Assembly (NCBI RefSeq): GCF_020085105.1
Contig: NC_058043.1
Location: 18,798,667 to 18,862,666, forward strand
Direction of reading: 5' to 3'
Length of the DNA stretch: 64,000 nt
Source of the DNA: Siniperca chuatsi
Lineage: Eukaryota > Chordata > Actinopteri > Centrarchiformes > Sinipercidae
Part shown: one piece after another, positions 1 through 10,889 of the stretch
How positions within the stretch are numbered: position 1 is the stretch's first letter
Layout of the letters: every line of letters starts with the position of its first letter
Position numbers and translations under genes: made by a program
Notes under the pieces: generated by a model
The model's input: the letters and a program-made list of their open reading frames with translations, nothing else
Database searches by the model: none
What the model was told of the DNA's origin: nothing

Positions 1-727
1 AGACCAATAAACCAGCAGAGGATCGTCAGTAGGAAGAGTGTTTTATTGTGGAGCTATAAACCCTCATTTATGTTTTGACTATAAACCTAATCCACCATCA
101 GAGCCATGAGTGTGGTACGAGAATCTTCAAAGTACTTTGCTGTGCAATGTTGTAACCAATCAAACTTTCATTTACAAAGGTATATGTGTCAAAATCTGTA
201 TTATACAACAGGTAGCTCCATCCAAACAATATAATTGGTCAGCAATGTGTCTAAAAAGGCACCACAAACTCTTCTTAATTAGCTGCTATGTTGCTAAGTA
301 TAGTTTGAAATTATACTTCGTGCTTTGGTAGCAATACAAAAGCCTACAATTAAGGATGGATTATACCTGTGATCACAGTGAATAATGAACACTCTGGTAT
401 TATTGCTGTAGTCAAACACTTTTACAACTTACTGTAAAAACGTCCAGGTAAAGAAGACAGCTGTGCACATTTACTGGCCTACAGCTGTTTTGCCTGTAAC
501 AGATGTAATCCTGACCACAGATAGATTTGCATTGATAAATGTTCCGAAGGTAACGCTTCATCATATAGAAACTCTTTTGTTTCAACTTGAGTCTTTGTTT
601 CTGAGTGCAGATAAATGGACATAAAAAACTACTAAGACATCTCATTGCAAAATAAGATGCCTTAAAATAGCACAATGTCTCAAATAGTCCTCCATAATTT
701 GTTTTGTGATATAAATCAGCTGTGTAA
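1..727. other. Non-coding, nothing recognised
   Basis: AT-rich sequence with only short chance open frames of low-complexity composition. I see no exon, RNA gene or repeat I can name. Confidence 0.5.
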
Positions 728-1525
728 AGTAACTAATTTCATTTACTCAAGTACTGTACTTAAGTACAGTGCTGAGGTACTGTTACTTTACTTGAGTAAA
801 TTTCAGTTCTCAAACCATTTTCACAATTGAGAATGACTTCCGGATGGGAGCCGAAACATTTTGAAAACACGGTCCAGGTGACTACAACTGAAACCTTTTC
901 TACTTCCCTTTCTATTTTAATTTTACTCTGCTTTATACTTATTTTATACTTTTTACTCCACTATATTTATCCAACAGCTATAGTTACTAGTTACTTAGAT
1001 TTCAAAAACCTATAATGAGTATATAAAATATAATGCATTTAATACAGTAAATTAAAACAACCCAAAGTTTGTAAAATAGGTAGAATTACCTCCACTGCAG
1101 CCAGCTGCAACAGCAAAATGCTTACAAGTTAATGCATCTGTAACAACAATCCAATAGTATAATATTTATAATATAATATAACATTGGCAATGGCCATTTT
1201 ACTGCATAATGAGGATGCTACAATGCTACATCTTCCTTCGCCTCCAGGCTTTAACCAGTTAACAATAGATAATAGATCAAACAAACAGATTGGACAGACA
1301 CACTACTGTACTGTACAACTCTCAAAGGTTGAACTGGCACAACGGCTGGGCCTCTCAGTGGGCTCGTCTTTGTGTTTGTACAAAGTAAATTTTGCTGATA
1401 ACACTTAAATAGTTACATTTAAGCAACATTTTAAATGCACAACTTCTACTTGTAGTGGAGTATACACTGTAGTAATGCTACTTTTACTTAAGAAAAGGAT
1501 TTGAATACTTCTTTCACCACTGGAA
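728..1525 (+). repeat. MITE-like dispersed repeat, copy 1
   Basis: The left end is rich in ACTTAAGTACAGT and TTTACTTGAGTAAA motifs, followed by a run of ACTTTTTACTCCACTA type. The right end near 1440-1525 carries CTTTTACTTAAG and ends near TTCTTTCACCACTGG. I recognise this as a very common short non-autonomous repeat of spiny-rayed fish. Related copies lie at about 2938, 4088, 20180 and 23205, in both orientations. The exact superfamily is not determined, and the ends are approximate. Confidence 0.6.
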
Positions 1526-2937
1526 TTATAAAATATGACATCACTCATTTGAAACAAGATCCTCTGCCTTCTGTTACCTTTAAGATTGGTTTTGTGGTAT
1601 TTCTGCCTTTTTTTTTTTAGAATTTTAACAGAAAAAGAGAAAGTAAAGTAAGAAAAAAAGAAACTTGTAATTTAAAATGTATAACCCTTCTGCAGCTCCT
1701 GCGCCTGCACCACTCCCAAAATTCAACAACTGAAAGAAGAAAGCAGAAATACAGTAAATAACGGGTAGCATTCAGTTATTTGATTATCAATATTCAACAT
1801 GAAGCAGGGATGGAAGGAGAGGGCTGTAAAGATGAGGGGATAAAAGAAAGAGAGGCCTCTCTGGTTCTCATTTCCAGTCTGTGGACATTACCGCTTCATT
1901 AGCAGGCAGCATGTGCTAAATATTATTCTGACTCTGATGGCTATCACACTCCTATGTAATGAGATACAGGCCCTGTGAACACACACATCTTAGACGTTTT
2001 GTCCTTCCCTCTAACACCTCCTGACCCTCCTTTTACCTCTGAGCAAGTGTGTATGTTAATGTGTCTGTGTTAGTACATGAATATACAGTACACTTGTGAA
2101 GGCTATAGTGTAAACACCAGAGAAACAGAGGAAGTGGAAATAGAAGGGAAAAAGGAGTGAAAAAAGGGGGAGAGAAGAGAACGATACAGATCCCTAAACT
2201 CTAATCCATATCATAGACTACTACGTCTCCTTCCCTGCGATACCCAGATCTCATTTCAGTTCCAAGACTTTAGGACCTGGCTCTTCACTCTCGTATCTCC
2301 CTCTGGCCGATTTAGGAGAATTATTCAAATGAAGGAGAAACTTCGTCCGATAAAGACCCTCAGATGTTCTTTTAAGGACCTTTGAAGGTTACAGATGGAA
2401 AAGGGATTCCTCTAGAGTCGTTCCCTCATTAAGAATGATAATTGAGATCTGGATGTGTTTGATATACTCCATTAAACTAAAGGTCTAAGCTGGTTACTGA
2501 GGGAGAGAATAGTCCAGTTCAGGGCAAAGGGAAATTTTCCACTGTGGAAAACCTCATGAGCATTTTAAACGTTTTGTCATAGTTTGGTTCAACTCTGTTC
2601 AACACTTGCTACTATATTACAGAAGAAGGCAATAAAGGTTTGTAATATTTAATGAGGAGTTCGCTAAAAAAGATGACTGGTCTGGTGAGCAATCACTTAT
2701 TACTGAATTAATTATAATGTACAGCTGTGTAAGGTTTTGTAGCTCTATAGAATTCACATATTGGGCGAGGACTGAAACATTTTCTTCTTCATTAAATCCT
2801 TAGAAACAGTCAAATAAACACAAGGACATTTCAGGCTCTGCCTTCCTCATCGCGAAGAAGAACATTTGTGAGTGCTCATCCTTTATGCGAATCATCAAGG
2901 GAATATGAAAGTCAATGGACTGCCATGGTGGAAGAAG
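1526..2937. other. Non-coding, nothing recognised
   Basis: Mixed purine-rich and AT-rich sequence without a convincing exon. A block near 2220-2420 is less repetitive than its surroundings but carries no motif I can name. Confidence 0.45.
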
Positions 2938-3170
2938 TGTTCAGGAGTGTTTACCTAAGTAAAAGTAGCAATACCACACTATAAAAATACTCCATTATAA
3001 GTAAAAAAAACCCCAAAAAGTACATACGTATGGACAACAACTGTACTGCAGAATGACCCCTGTCGGCGTTATATTATTGAATCATTATTATTGATGCATT
3101 AACATGTAAGCAGTACTTTAATGTTGCATCTTATTTAAATTCTGTATGAAAAGCAACATATGTTGGAACT
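2938..3170 (-). repeat. MITE-like dispersed repeat, copy 2 (partial)
   Basis: Contains TAAGTAAAAGTAGCAATACC and a following ATACTCCATTATAAGTAAAA stretch. This is the opposite orientation of the element at 728-1525, and only one end of the element is present. Confidence 0.55.
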
Positions 3171-4087
3171 AAAGGATTTATAGCAGCTGAAGGTTTGTGA
3201 TTTTGATTGATACTGTCTGCACACATCAAACATGTTATGTGCTCATCTCAGCACATAAGACTAAGTGGACAGGGAAGGAATCATTTTTAGCACAGGCTAC
3301 ATACTTCCACTTTGTCGACAGTAAACTGTCATCACATGACACTCAGGATTTATAGTTATTTAAATTACTAGTAAACAGGAGATACAATTATGCAAACAGA
3401 ATCACTGATAATGAATCTCTGAGCTCTCTGATAGTAAACTCAAGAATTTCAGCGAAGCATTTGGAGAATAAGAGTGTCAGTGTTTTATGTGAATGCATCG
3501 GATCCTATGAAAAAAATTTACTTGTCTTTCATTTCCTCATGTCCATCTTCTCTTTTTATTTTCTCTCTTTTCAGAAAAGTGCGCACACACACACACACAC
3601 ACACACATACACACACACACACGCACACACACACACACACTAATCAGTCACTGGGCTAACCATTCTTGATTACTACTACCCCCTAGAGGTACATATTTCA
3701 GTACAGGAATATCTTGAAGACAAAAAGGAAGAACTACTGAAGTTAACTTTCAGTGGTGACAAAGAACAATATTTCACAGACAACATGTGGATTCTAAAAA
3801 ACATCTGACACAAAAATGGTTTCAGATTAGAACATTTTAAATTTGGTGGGTTGGGATTTACAGTCCTAAATCTGTGTTCAGTTTGGCTATAATACAATAA
3901 GGCTAATACATAAATCATACCAATTCTGGCAAGACGGCAACTGGAAATGAAAGAAATAATTGAATTTAGTATAACTCATATCAGCTGAAAATCTGCATAT
4001 CAGTCTCTTACTTGGCCCCATTAAAAACCCACTGACTGATTTAGAGTACGAAATAAAAATTGTAAAAGTCAAAGCATGTACTGCAAG
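3171..4087. other. Non-coding with an AC microsatellite
   Basis: No exon recognised. The dinucleotide repeat at 3581-3640 creates long but meaningless His/Thr open frames. Confidence 0.45.
3581..3640. repeat. (AC)n microsatellite
   Basis: About 29 dinucleotide units with a few interruptions (GCGC start, one AT and one GC). Likely polymorphic. Confidence 0.95.
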
Positions 4088-4545
4088 CGGAGAAGGAAGT
4101 ACTCAGATCCTTTAGTAAAACTACCACTACATAAAAATACTTATACAAATGTAAAAGTCATGCATTTAAAATGTCACTTATAAGTAAGTATTAAAAGTAA
4201 AAGTACTCATAATTCGGTGTTATACTATTATTTATTATATTATTGGATTATTATTACTGATGCATTGTTGAGTAAGTAGCATTTTACAGTTGCAGTTGGT
4301 CAAGGTGGAGCTAATTTTAACTATTTCATATACTGTTGAATAGTTTAATCTATAACTACGCATCATAATGTGTAAACTGTAAATTCACTAGTAACTAAAG
4401 CTGTCAAATAAATGTAGTGCAGTAAGAAGTACAATATTTCCATCTGAAATGTAGTGGAGCAGAAGTATAAAGTACCATAAAATGTGTACTGAAGTCCAGA
4501 ACTTGAGCACATGTATTTACACTTACATTTCACCCATGTCTATTA
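4088..4545 (-). repeat. MITE-like dispersed repeat, copy 3
   Basis: Starts with GGAAGTACTCAGATCCTTTA and continues with repeated AAAAGTACTC and TAAAAGTAAAAG motifs. The far end carries TGTAGTGGAGCAGAAGTATA. This is the same family as the copies at 728 and 2938 and is close to full length, although diverged. Confidence 0.65.
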
Positions 4546-4942
4546 CAGAACAAAAACTACATTATTAAAAGCCACATTCAGTTTATATACTGAACTGTCC
4601 ACTGGTTAAATTACACATTACATAACATTTAAAACAAGGTGGGACTTCGTACGGATGGAGAGGGTGACGATCTGGAGGAAATAGGATGAGGGTCAGGATA
4701 TAAGTTGAGTATTAGCAGTGTGTTGGTGCTGAACTCTGGTATCAGTGTGTTATCAGGCTATTTATGCTCCATTGCAGTAAGGCGTTATGACCTCCCAATC
4801 AGAGCTGGGCTCAGAGATAAAGGCCAATCAGAGTTCAGAGGGCTGATAAAAGCCAATCAGAGAGGTAGAAAGTGATAAGAAAGCAGACATGGCCCTGCAG
4901 GTGATGAGCTCCAGCCACAGAGCTACGCAAACCACATGCAAA

Positions 4943-4963
4943 TACACACACACACACACACAC
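4943..4963. repeat. (AC)n microsatellite
   Basis: About ten AC units. Confidence 0.9.
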
Positions 4964-6198
4964 CAGTGTAGCATAGCCACATTTTTTCTACTGAGCATAG
5001 TACTATAGTTGAAGTTTGTATTTAATATCTTAACAATCTATCCAGGTCACAGGCTGTTTTTCTTCAAAGTTGGTTAAATAAAAATATAAAAGTCGGTCCT
5101 ATGAAAACCTACACAACTATTAACTTGGAAATTATAACAATTCCCACAAATTTTACTGTGATTCAAAATGTAATATTTCTCAAAAGTTAGTTTCATATCA
5201 AGAGTTTAAAACATGAACCACGAACAACAAACCTCTCACCCTCTCACTACACAAATACACTCACATTGTGAAAAGAATTACTTGTTTGTCATCCCAAACT
5301 TATCAGACCAGTTGTATTTTAATCTTAAAGTGTAATTAAAGTTCACTTAATGCCAAGTCTCAATGCCCTTAGCCTCAAACAGAAATGTAATTGGTAGGAA
5401 AAAATGCTAAATAAATGAATTAAAACACTGGTTTTCTTTTTGACTTGAGATTTAACTAATGTTTGTGAACACTGTTGTATCTTTACGGCAGAGTAGCGAC
5501 AAAACGCAGCTCAGGCTTAAACCATGACTTTGCTACTTACAGTTTGCATGCCACTGCCTCACGCCAGTACAAACTTACAGCAAAGCATGTTTTTTCAGTT
5601 AGTGTTCTCTCGACAAAGAACCTGATTTTCTTTTCAAGTCTCTGAAGTGAAAGGGTTGAAGGGTGACAACAGGGTGGAGGAGAACATTTGAAAGACCTTC
5701 AAAAAAATTAAAGCTCGGCCAGAAAGAGATCACAGGCTGCAATTACAACAGCGTGCTGCAGTGATGGAGGTGATAACGCGTGCTCTGGGGCGAACAGAAA
5801 GCTGGCCCTCTGAATCTCAGCTCCCCCCGTCTTCCTCCACCTCGAGCCCAAAGCGGCCAAGCAGAAGTCCTTGACTTCTTTCAAAGGGGTCTTCCAGAGG
5901 TCAGGTGAAGGTCACTTACAGGAAGGAGCTGGGAAGTGCACGATGCAATCAGAACTTCTCAACTTATGGTAAGCCAGCTTCATTTTTCATGTGTTTTTTG
6001 TCTTTTCCATTATAGTTGATTGTTCTATATTTTTTGCGGCTGAGACATTTTGGCAGAGGTTCTCCATGCAGGAATGCACTGCACAGTGAGTCACCCCTGT
6101 TTAAAAGAAAACTTTTCAGTATGAGGACTACATCTGCTGCTTTAAAATGCAGTCAAAGTGGAGATGGAAAATGTGCTCACATTAAAGGGGCTCTAAAT

Positions 6199-6220
6199 GT
6201 GTGTGTGTGTGTGTGTGTGT
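6199..6220. repeat. (GT)n microsatellite
   Basis: Eleven GT units. Confidence 0.9.
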
Positions 6221-6266
6221 AAAAATGAAAAACAAAAAATGATGAGAGGCAGCAGACGGTCCGCTC

Positions 6267-6282
6267 TGTTGCCATGGCAACA
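6267..6282. promoter_or_regulatory. Perfect RFX-type X-box palindrome
   Basis: TGTTGCCATGGCAACA is a perfect 16-bp palindrome. Its core matches the two-half-site X-box bound by RFX transcription factors (GTNRCC, short spacer, RGYAAC). It lies in gene-free DNA about 21 kb beyond the 3' end of eefsec, so a target gene is not evident. The motif match is direct; in vivo use is inference. Confidence 0.55.
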
Positions 6283-7939
6283 TCCTCTATGGCTCGTCTG
6301 TTCTTTAAGTTGCAAAATGCACAATACTAAATATGAATGAAGGGTGCCCTGTGGAGTTTTCTTGTAAACAAAGTTGTGTTTACTTTCAGTGTTACTCGTT
6401 GTAATCGTGTGTATCCTTGAGGCCTTCTTTACGTGTTACCACCGCCAACTGTCAATCAGCAGAATAGCGTGAAACCAGCAACGTGGTCAGATAACAAAAT
6501 GGGGATATAAAAATTTTGCCGCGTAGTGCTACCTTTGGTAAGAAACTCCACAGGGTACCTTTAAATGCTGCATCTCACCCCGTACATCATAACACTACAC
6601 TTTATGCCTGCATGTGCACACACACGCAAACACTCACATCCATATGCACGCACTCACAATTCACCTCCCTCTCACCCCTCTTCCCTGGGTGGGAGTCCAT
6701 TTCCGTCTCCTGATACATAAATAAATAAAGGGGTATACAGTGCCCCAGGACTGGGATGGAAGAGACAGAGTGTTAAAGCAAGAGAGAGAAAGAAAAGAAT
6801 AGTGGTGGACAGACGGAGGAGAAATGAAGAGGAGGAGGCGGAGGGGGGAGTTGTAATTGTTTCCCAGCTTGGGGAAGTTCAATCCCGATGCGACCGGCCG
6901 TCTCTCCCCGCGGAGCCCACCTCCCCTCTCTCCCAGACACGAGAGGGAGGCCTCAATCAAACATATGAGCCACAGAACATGACCTGGCAAGTTCAGCAGG
7001 AAAAGAGTGGAGGAGGAGAGTTAGTGTGAATTGATTGAATTACACTTGGCCAAAAACACCATGTGTGGGGCTGAAAGTGGAGAGACTGACAGGCTGTGGT
7101 TAATAACAACTCTATAGTAGGCTACACTGATAAAGACTGTTGTTACTACTGCCTATTTAACATTAATGCTACAATATTACCATCATAGTACCAGTATCAG
7201 AGCCAATTACACATAGGCCTATCTGTTTGTGTGCTGGATGGAGTCGCTTAGAAATAGAGAATTAGGGAGGAATAAGGTTAACTGAGTTTGTTTTGTTTGG
7301 AGCCAATCTAATGACGGGTAAAAGAAATAAAGTTATGCCTATCGGGGATTGAAAGAGAGAAAGAAAAAATGGGAGATTTTGAGCAAATACGTCTGCATTT
7401 GTCTTCTAGGGATCATATATCCCTTCCCCTTTCTCTCATCTCATCCCTCACTTTCCCATAGAGGAGAATAATAGCTCAAAGCACAAAAAATAATTAAGCT
7501 TCCAAATTTATTCATCTAATTTAAAATGGCCGTCCGCACAGAAGCATTGTGCATGGTAGAAAGGGGGTTACCTTACTTTAATTCTTGCTGTAAGTGTTGT
7601 TTGTTGTCGTATCGCTCACAGTGGTATCAGTGTGGGCAAACACTGAAGCAAACTTCACCTGCCAATCATAAACAACCCGTCAGCTACATTAATTACAAAG
7701 AACACAGGCTACATCAGTGGAATACAGTAACTGCATCCCTGTCCAACATCCAACACAAAGACTGCACAAGAGTACATCTGCAGTCTACTTGTATGCACAA
7801 ATTAGTCGAACTGAAATTAAAATTCATGTTTGTTAATAAATCAGTATATATGGCCTCCTTGACTTGTGTATTTATTTGGTAAAAATTGTAGTTACCAAAA
7901 AGAAGAAATTTAACTTTATTTCTTTTTGTGTGTTACACC

Positions 7940-8285
7940 AGGAGGCATGAATTCACGTTACTCCATATCCTGATTCGAGTCACGGGGTTGACGACACAGG
8001 TCGAGGAAATGTTTGAGTTAATCAGGAACGACTCATGAAGAAAGTGGTCAGTATGATCGATTCACAGATATTTATGAAGTAATAATTACCTGATGATTCA
8101 TTATTACAGTATATCCCAGTCAGTTCTCTAGTAACTCATTATTATCTACTATATAGTCCTCCATTCGGAGTTATTCACTAACTACTTGTTTAACAATTCA
8201 TTAATTATCAGTTCTTTCCTGATTCGTTCCTCACTCCTCACTATTTTGTGTACCGTATTGTAAAGTATTACCGGACTACTTGTTG
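7940..8285 (+). repeat. Dispersed repeat ending in a TAAAGTATTACC-type terminus
   Basis: An array of related short motifs such as ATTCATTATT, AACTCATTATT and ACAATTCATTAA ends with CTGATTCGTTCCTCACTCC and GTACCGTATTGTAAAGTATT. I recognise the terminus as common among fish non-autonomous repeats. Ends and class are uncertain. Confidence 0.45.
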
Positions 8286-10224
8286 CTGTGTCTGTTTTTT
8301 TTGCCATCACCACAACTGGTCCCATGAAAGAGAGGTAACGCTAGCTAGACCCCCTTCTTTTTAAGATGCAGGACAAATGCAACACTGAGTGTGGAGCCTT
8401 ACAGTAGCACTCAGCAGGGGTTGAAATAACGTCTAGTGGGAATCACTGCTAACAGTAGCAGGCTAGGCTAACTAGCTCCCACTTGCAGAGGGGAAGCTAG
8501 TTAGTCTAGCTTGCTAGAGTCCACTTTCCACCTGGAATACAAACATACCCAAATGCTGAATGTTGTAAAAGGACAGACGTTTTAAATCACTAACAGTTCA
8601 TAAACCAGAGCTGTGTGAGCTTGTTGAAAAAGGGGGGGGGCCTTGTATCAACGTTCATATGATGTGCTCCAGTCAGTAGCAAGCCGCACCACGGAAGTTG
8701 ACAGTGGGTCTCCCAGCAACCCCAGTTATCAAATGTCAGTCAACCGCTGCCAAAATCGCCCACATTAGCTTAGACACTGTTTCCACAAATGTCTGAAAAC
8801 AGTTTACCGTTTTTTGAAAAATGGAAAGATATACACAATATAATATATTAAAAAATTCAGTTTGACTTTAAATTTAGAAAAAACATTTGACCTTAGCACC
8901 AAAATGTTGTCATGTAAAACAAAGGTTCATTGTTTACCCTCGTATGGTGCATTGAAAACTATCAATGAGTAATGCTTGTTGTTTTCTGGTTGCGCACAGT
9001 GTGTTTTTTGGTATGATGCAAGTCCCCCAGTCAGACCAGTTCTCATTACAGAAGAGCCAACAGCTAACACACTGAGTTGCAAATATGGTGTATTTGCTTA
9101 CATTTGCATGGGCCTTATTTTTGGACTGGGACATCCAGACCACACGAAGCCTCCATTGTTCATAACTGCTACACCTCTGGGCTGCTGTAAAACAGAAACA
9201 TCCCTCAAGCGTGTTTCACAGAACAGAATAGAAATAATCATGTGTCTCACTAACCACTGAAAGGACTAACTTGGCCACAGAGTGTAAAAGCTCCAGTACG
9301 GAGCGACATTAGTGACAGTGTGCACCAGCGTTGTCAAAAACTGGGCCATACAAACATTTTTTGTCCTGTGAGATTCTGGAAAATCCAGCGCAGCGGTCAT
9401 CTCCAAATCTCCAGCATCAGTGGGATATTGGGGTTTGAATGTAATTACTCTATGACCACTTAGTTCAGGCTGTCACTGCTAAGGTCACATGAATAAGCCT
9501 CCATATTTGTCTCTAATCGAGCCACTAATCTGAAAGATCTAAGAGCCTGAATCAATCCTCCATTCTGCTTCTATTGATCTCATCTCCTCCGTCTACCAGT
9601 TTCTTTTTCCGTCTCTGTCTCCTCCCCAGCATGCTCTTTGCAGTAATGGATACTGAAGATGTCAGGCAGATTTAACATTTATTGCTTATTTAAAACGGCC
9701 TCTGACCCGCACACAATACCCTCCACCACATCCCTGCAGACATGCCTAAAAAAGAGAAAGCAGCGCGTCTCAGTGGGTGCAGTTAACGTTAAGGGGCTGT
9801 CATTCTTATTGTTGCAGTAGCCATGAAATGATCGAGCTTGGCTAATGGCTGCCTTATCTCTGCAGCAGGCTTAATAATGGCTGTTCAAAGCCTGCTTCTC
9901 CAGGTGGGAGTTATGTCATTAAGCCTTAATATTACACTTAGACTAACCACAATAACCATATGTTCTGAGCAAAGAGCGAGATACTGAAAGGTTTTCAAAG
10001 CCTGGAGGCCTGGACCAATGGATCAAAGTAGGGAAACCTGATTGTAAATGTCTACATGTGTCCGTTCCTCCTGGGTTAGCAATTATGTGCATGCCTATTT
10101 ATGTGTGTGTACAGTCAGTTACGCTCACATCACTTCATACTTTGCCTGCAGTGTTTTCACAGGCAGCTGAAGTGAGTGAAATTATCTTTATTTATGCAAC
10201 ACAACTAATTAATCAAATTGCAAT
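8286..10224. other. Non-coding region
   Basis: No exon recognised. An imperfect inverted repeat (CTAACTAGCT against AAGCTAGTTAG) lies at about 8465-8510, and a G9 run at 8632-8640. The part from 9600 to 9960 is free of recognisable repeats and is listed separately. Confidence 0.45.
9835..9950. promoter_or_regulatory. Candidate non-coding regulatory block A
   Basis: Balanced-complexity, repeat-free sequence with a GATA-type motif (TTATCT, 9854-9859), a CAGGTG E-box at 9901 and several TAAT cores, without an open frame of note. It reads like conserved non-coding DNA, but conservation cannot be seen from one sequence. Confidence 0.25.
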
Positions 10225-10261
10225 TGCTGTGGCTTGACTCAAAAAGAGTCAAGCCACAGCA
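10225..10261. repeat. Perfect inverted repeat (16-bp stem, 5-nt loop)
   Basis: The left arm TGCTGTGGCTTGACTC and the right arm GAGTCAAGCCACAGCA are exact reverse complements separated by AAAAA. The stem is shorter than a typical microRNA precursor. It could be a young palindrome, a protein-binding dyad or a DNA-replication artefact. Confidence 0.9.
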
Positions 10262-10468
10262 TCACTAACACAGTCCAAGACTAAACTACAGAGCAAGGGA
10301 TACCAGGGGTAAGAATCATAAAAGGGAAAGAATTTATGTTAAAGAGTGTTTGAGCAGGAGAATAGGATAGACAGAGGAAGATAGGGTAAGAAAGTGGATG
10401 GATTGCACTATTTTATGTCTTAGATTCTCTCTTTTTACTTGTGTGATTCTCTTTTTATACATATTGTT

Positions 10469-10570
10469 TGAGCATTGTTGGAAGGAGCCTGAGAATTAAG
10501 AATTTAATTGCCAACGACAGCTTCACTGTAATTGTTGTGCATATGACAACAAAGAACTTGAACTTGAACT
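10469..10570 (+). repeat. 3' tail of a fish LINE-like retrotransposon
   Basis: Carries TGTAATTGTTGTGCATATGA, then ACAACAAAGAACTTGAACTTGAACT. The tail repeats the unit TTGAAC, as the 3' ends of Rex/L2-type fish LINEs do. Only the tail is present, with no reverse transcriptase. Family assignment is from memory. Confidence 0.5.
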
Positions 10571-10693
10571 GGATAATGATGGAGAGCTGTGTTTGTTATT
10601 CAGAGTTGTGTAATCTGTTAGTTCACAGCATGGACGCCTTTCATTCCTCGAACCAACCTGGAGCAGGAGGGCAGGAGCAGAAGCAGAAAAAGC

Positions 10694-10716
10694 TGTGTGT
10701 GTGTGTGTGTGTGTGT
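10694..10716. repeat. (TG)n microsatellite
   Basis: About eleven TG units. Confidence 0.9.
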
Positions 10717-10870
10717 TTGGTGGGGGTAACTGAACTTACATTGCTTGCCCTCTGTAATCTATAGTCTCTCAGCAATATAATACTAACACTGACATTAGAA
10801 TACATGAGCAGGACAGACTAATTCTCAGCAGTGATGTAAGTATGCCACACACATGCAAATACTGTATACA

Positions 10871-10889
10871 TACACACACACACACACAC
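10871..10889. repeat. (AC)n microsatellite
   Basis: Nine AC units. Confidence 0.9.

Larger units (their letters stand above)
4546..7939. other. Non-coding region with short repeats and one X-box
   Basis: No coding exon recognised. It holds an (AC)n tract at 4943-4963, a (GT)n tract at 6199-6220 and the X-box palindrome at 6267-6282. The GC-richer purine-skewed stretch at 6800-7020 gives open frames on both strands with low-complexity composition, which I do not believe are genes. Confidence 0.5.

Noticed and set aside
3461-3659. His/Thr-rich open frames
   Set aside because: Produced by the (AC)n microsatellite.
6661-7029. Open frames on both strands around a GC-richer purine block
   Set aside because: Low-complexity, mutually overlapping, no homology recognised, no splice signals.
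10225-10261. microRNA precursor
   Set aside because: A 16-bp stem with a 5-nt loop is too short for a usual pre-miRNA, and there is no lower stem beyond it.
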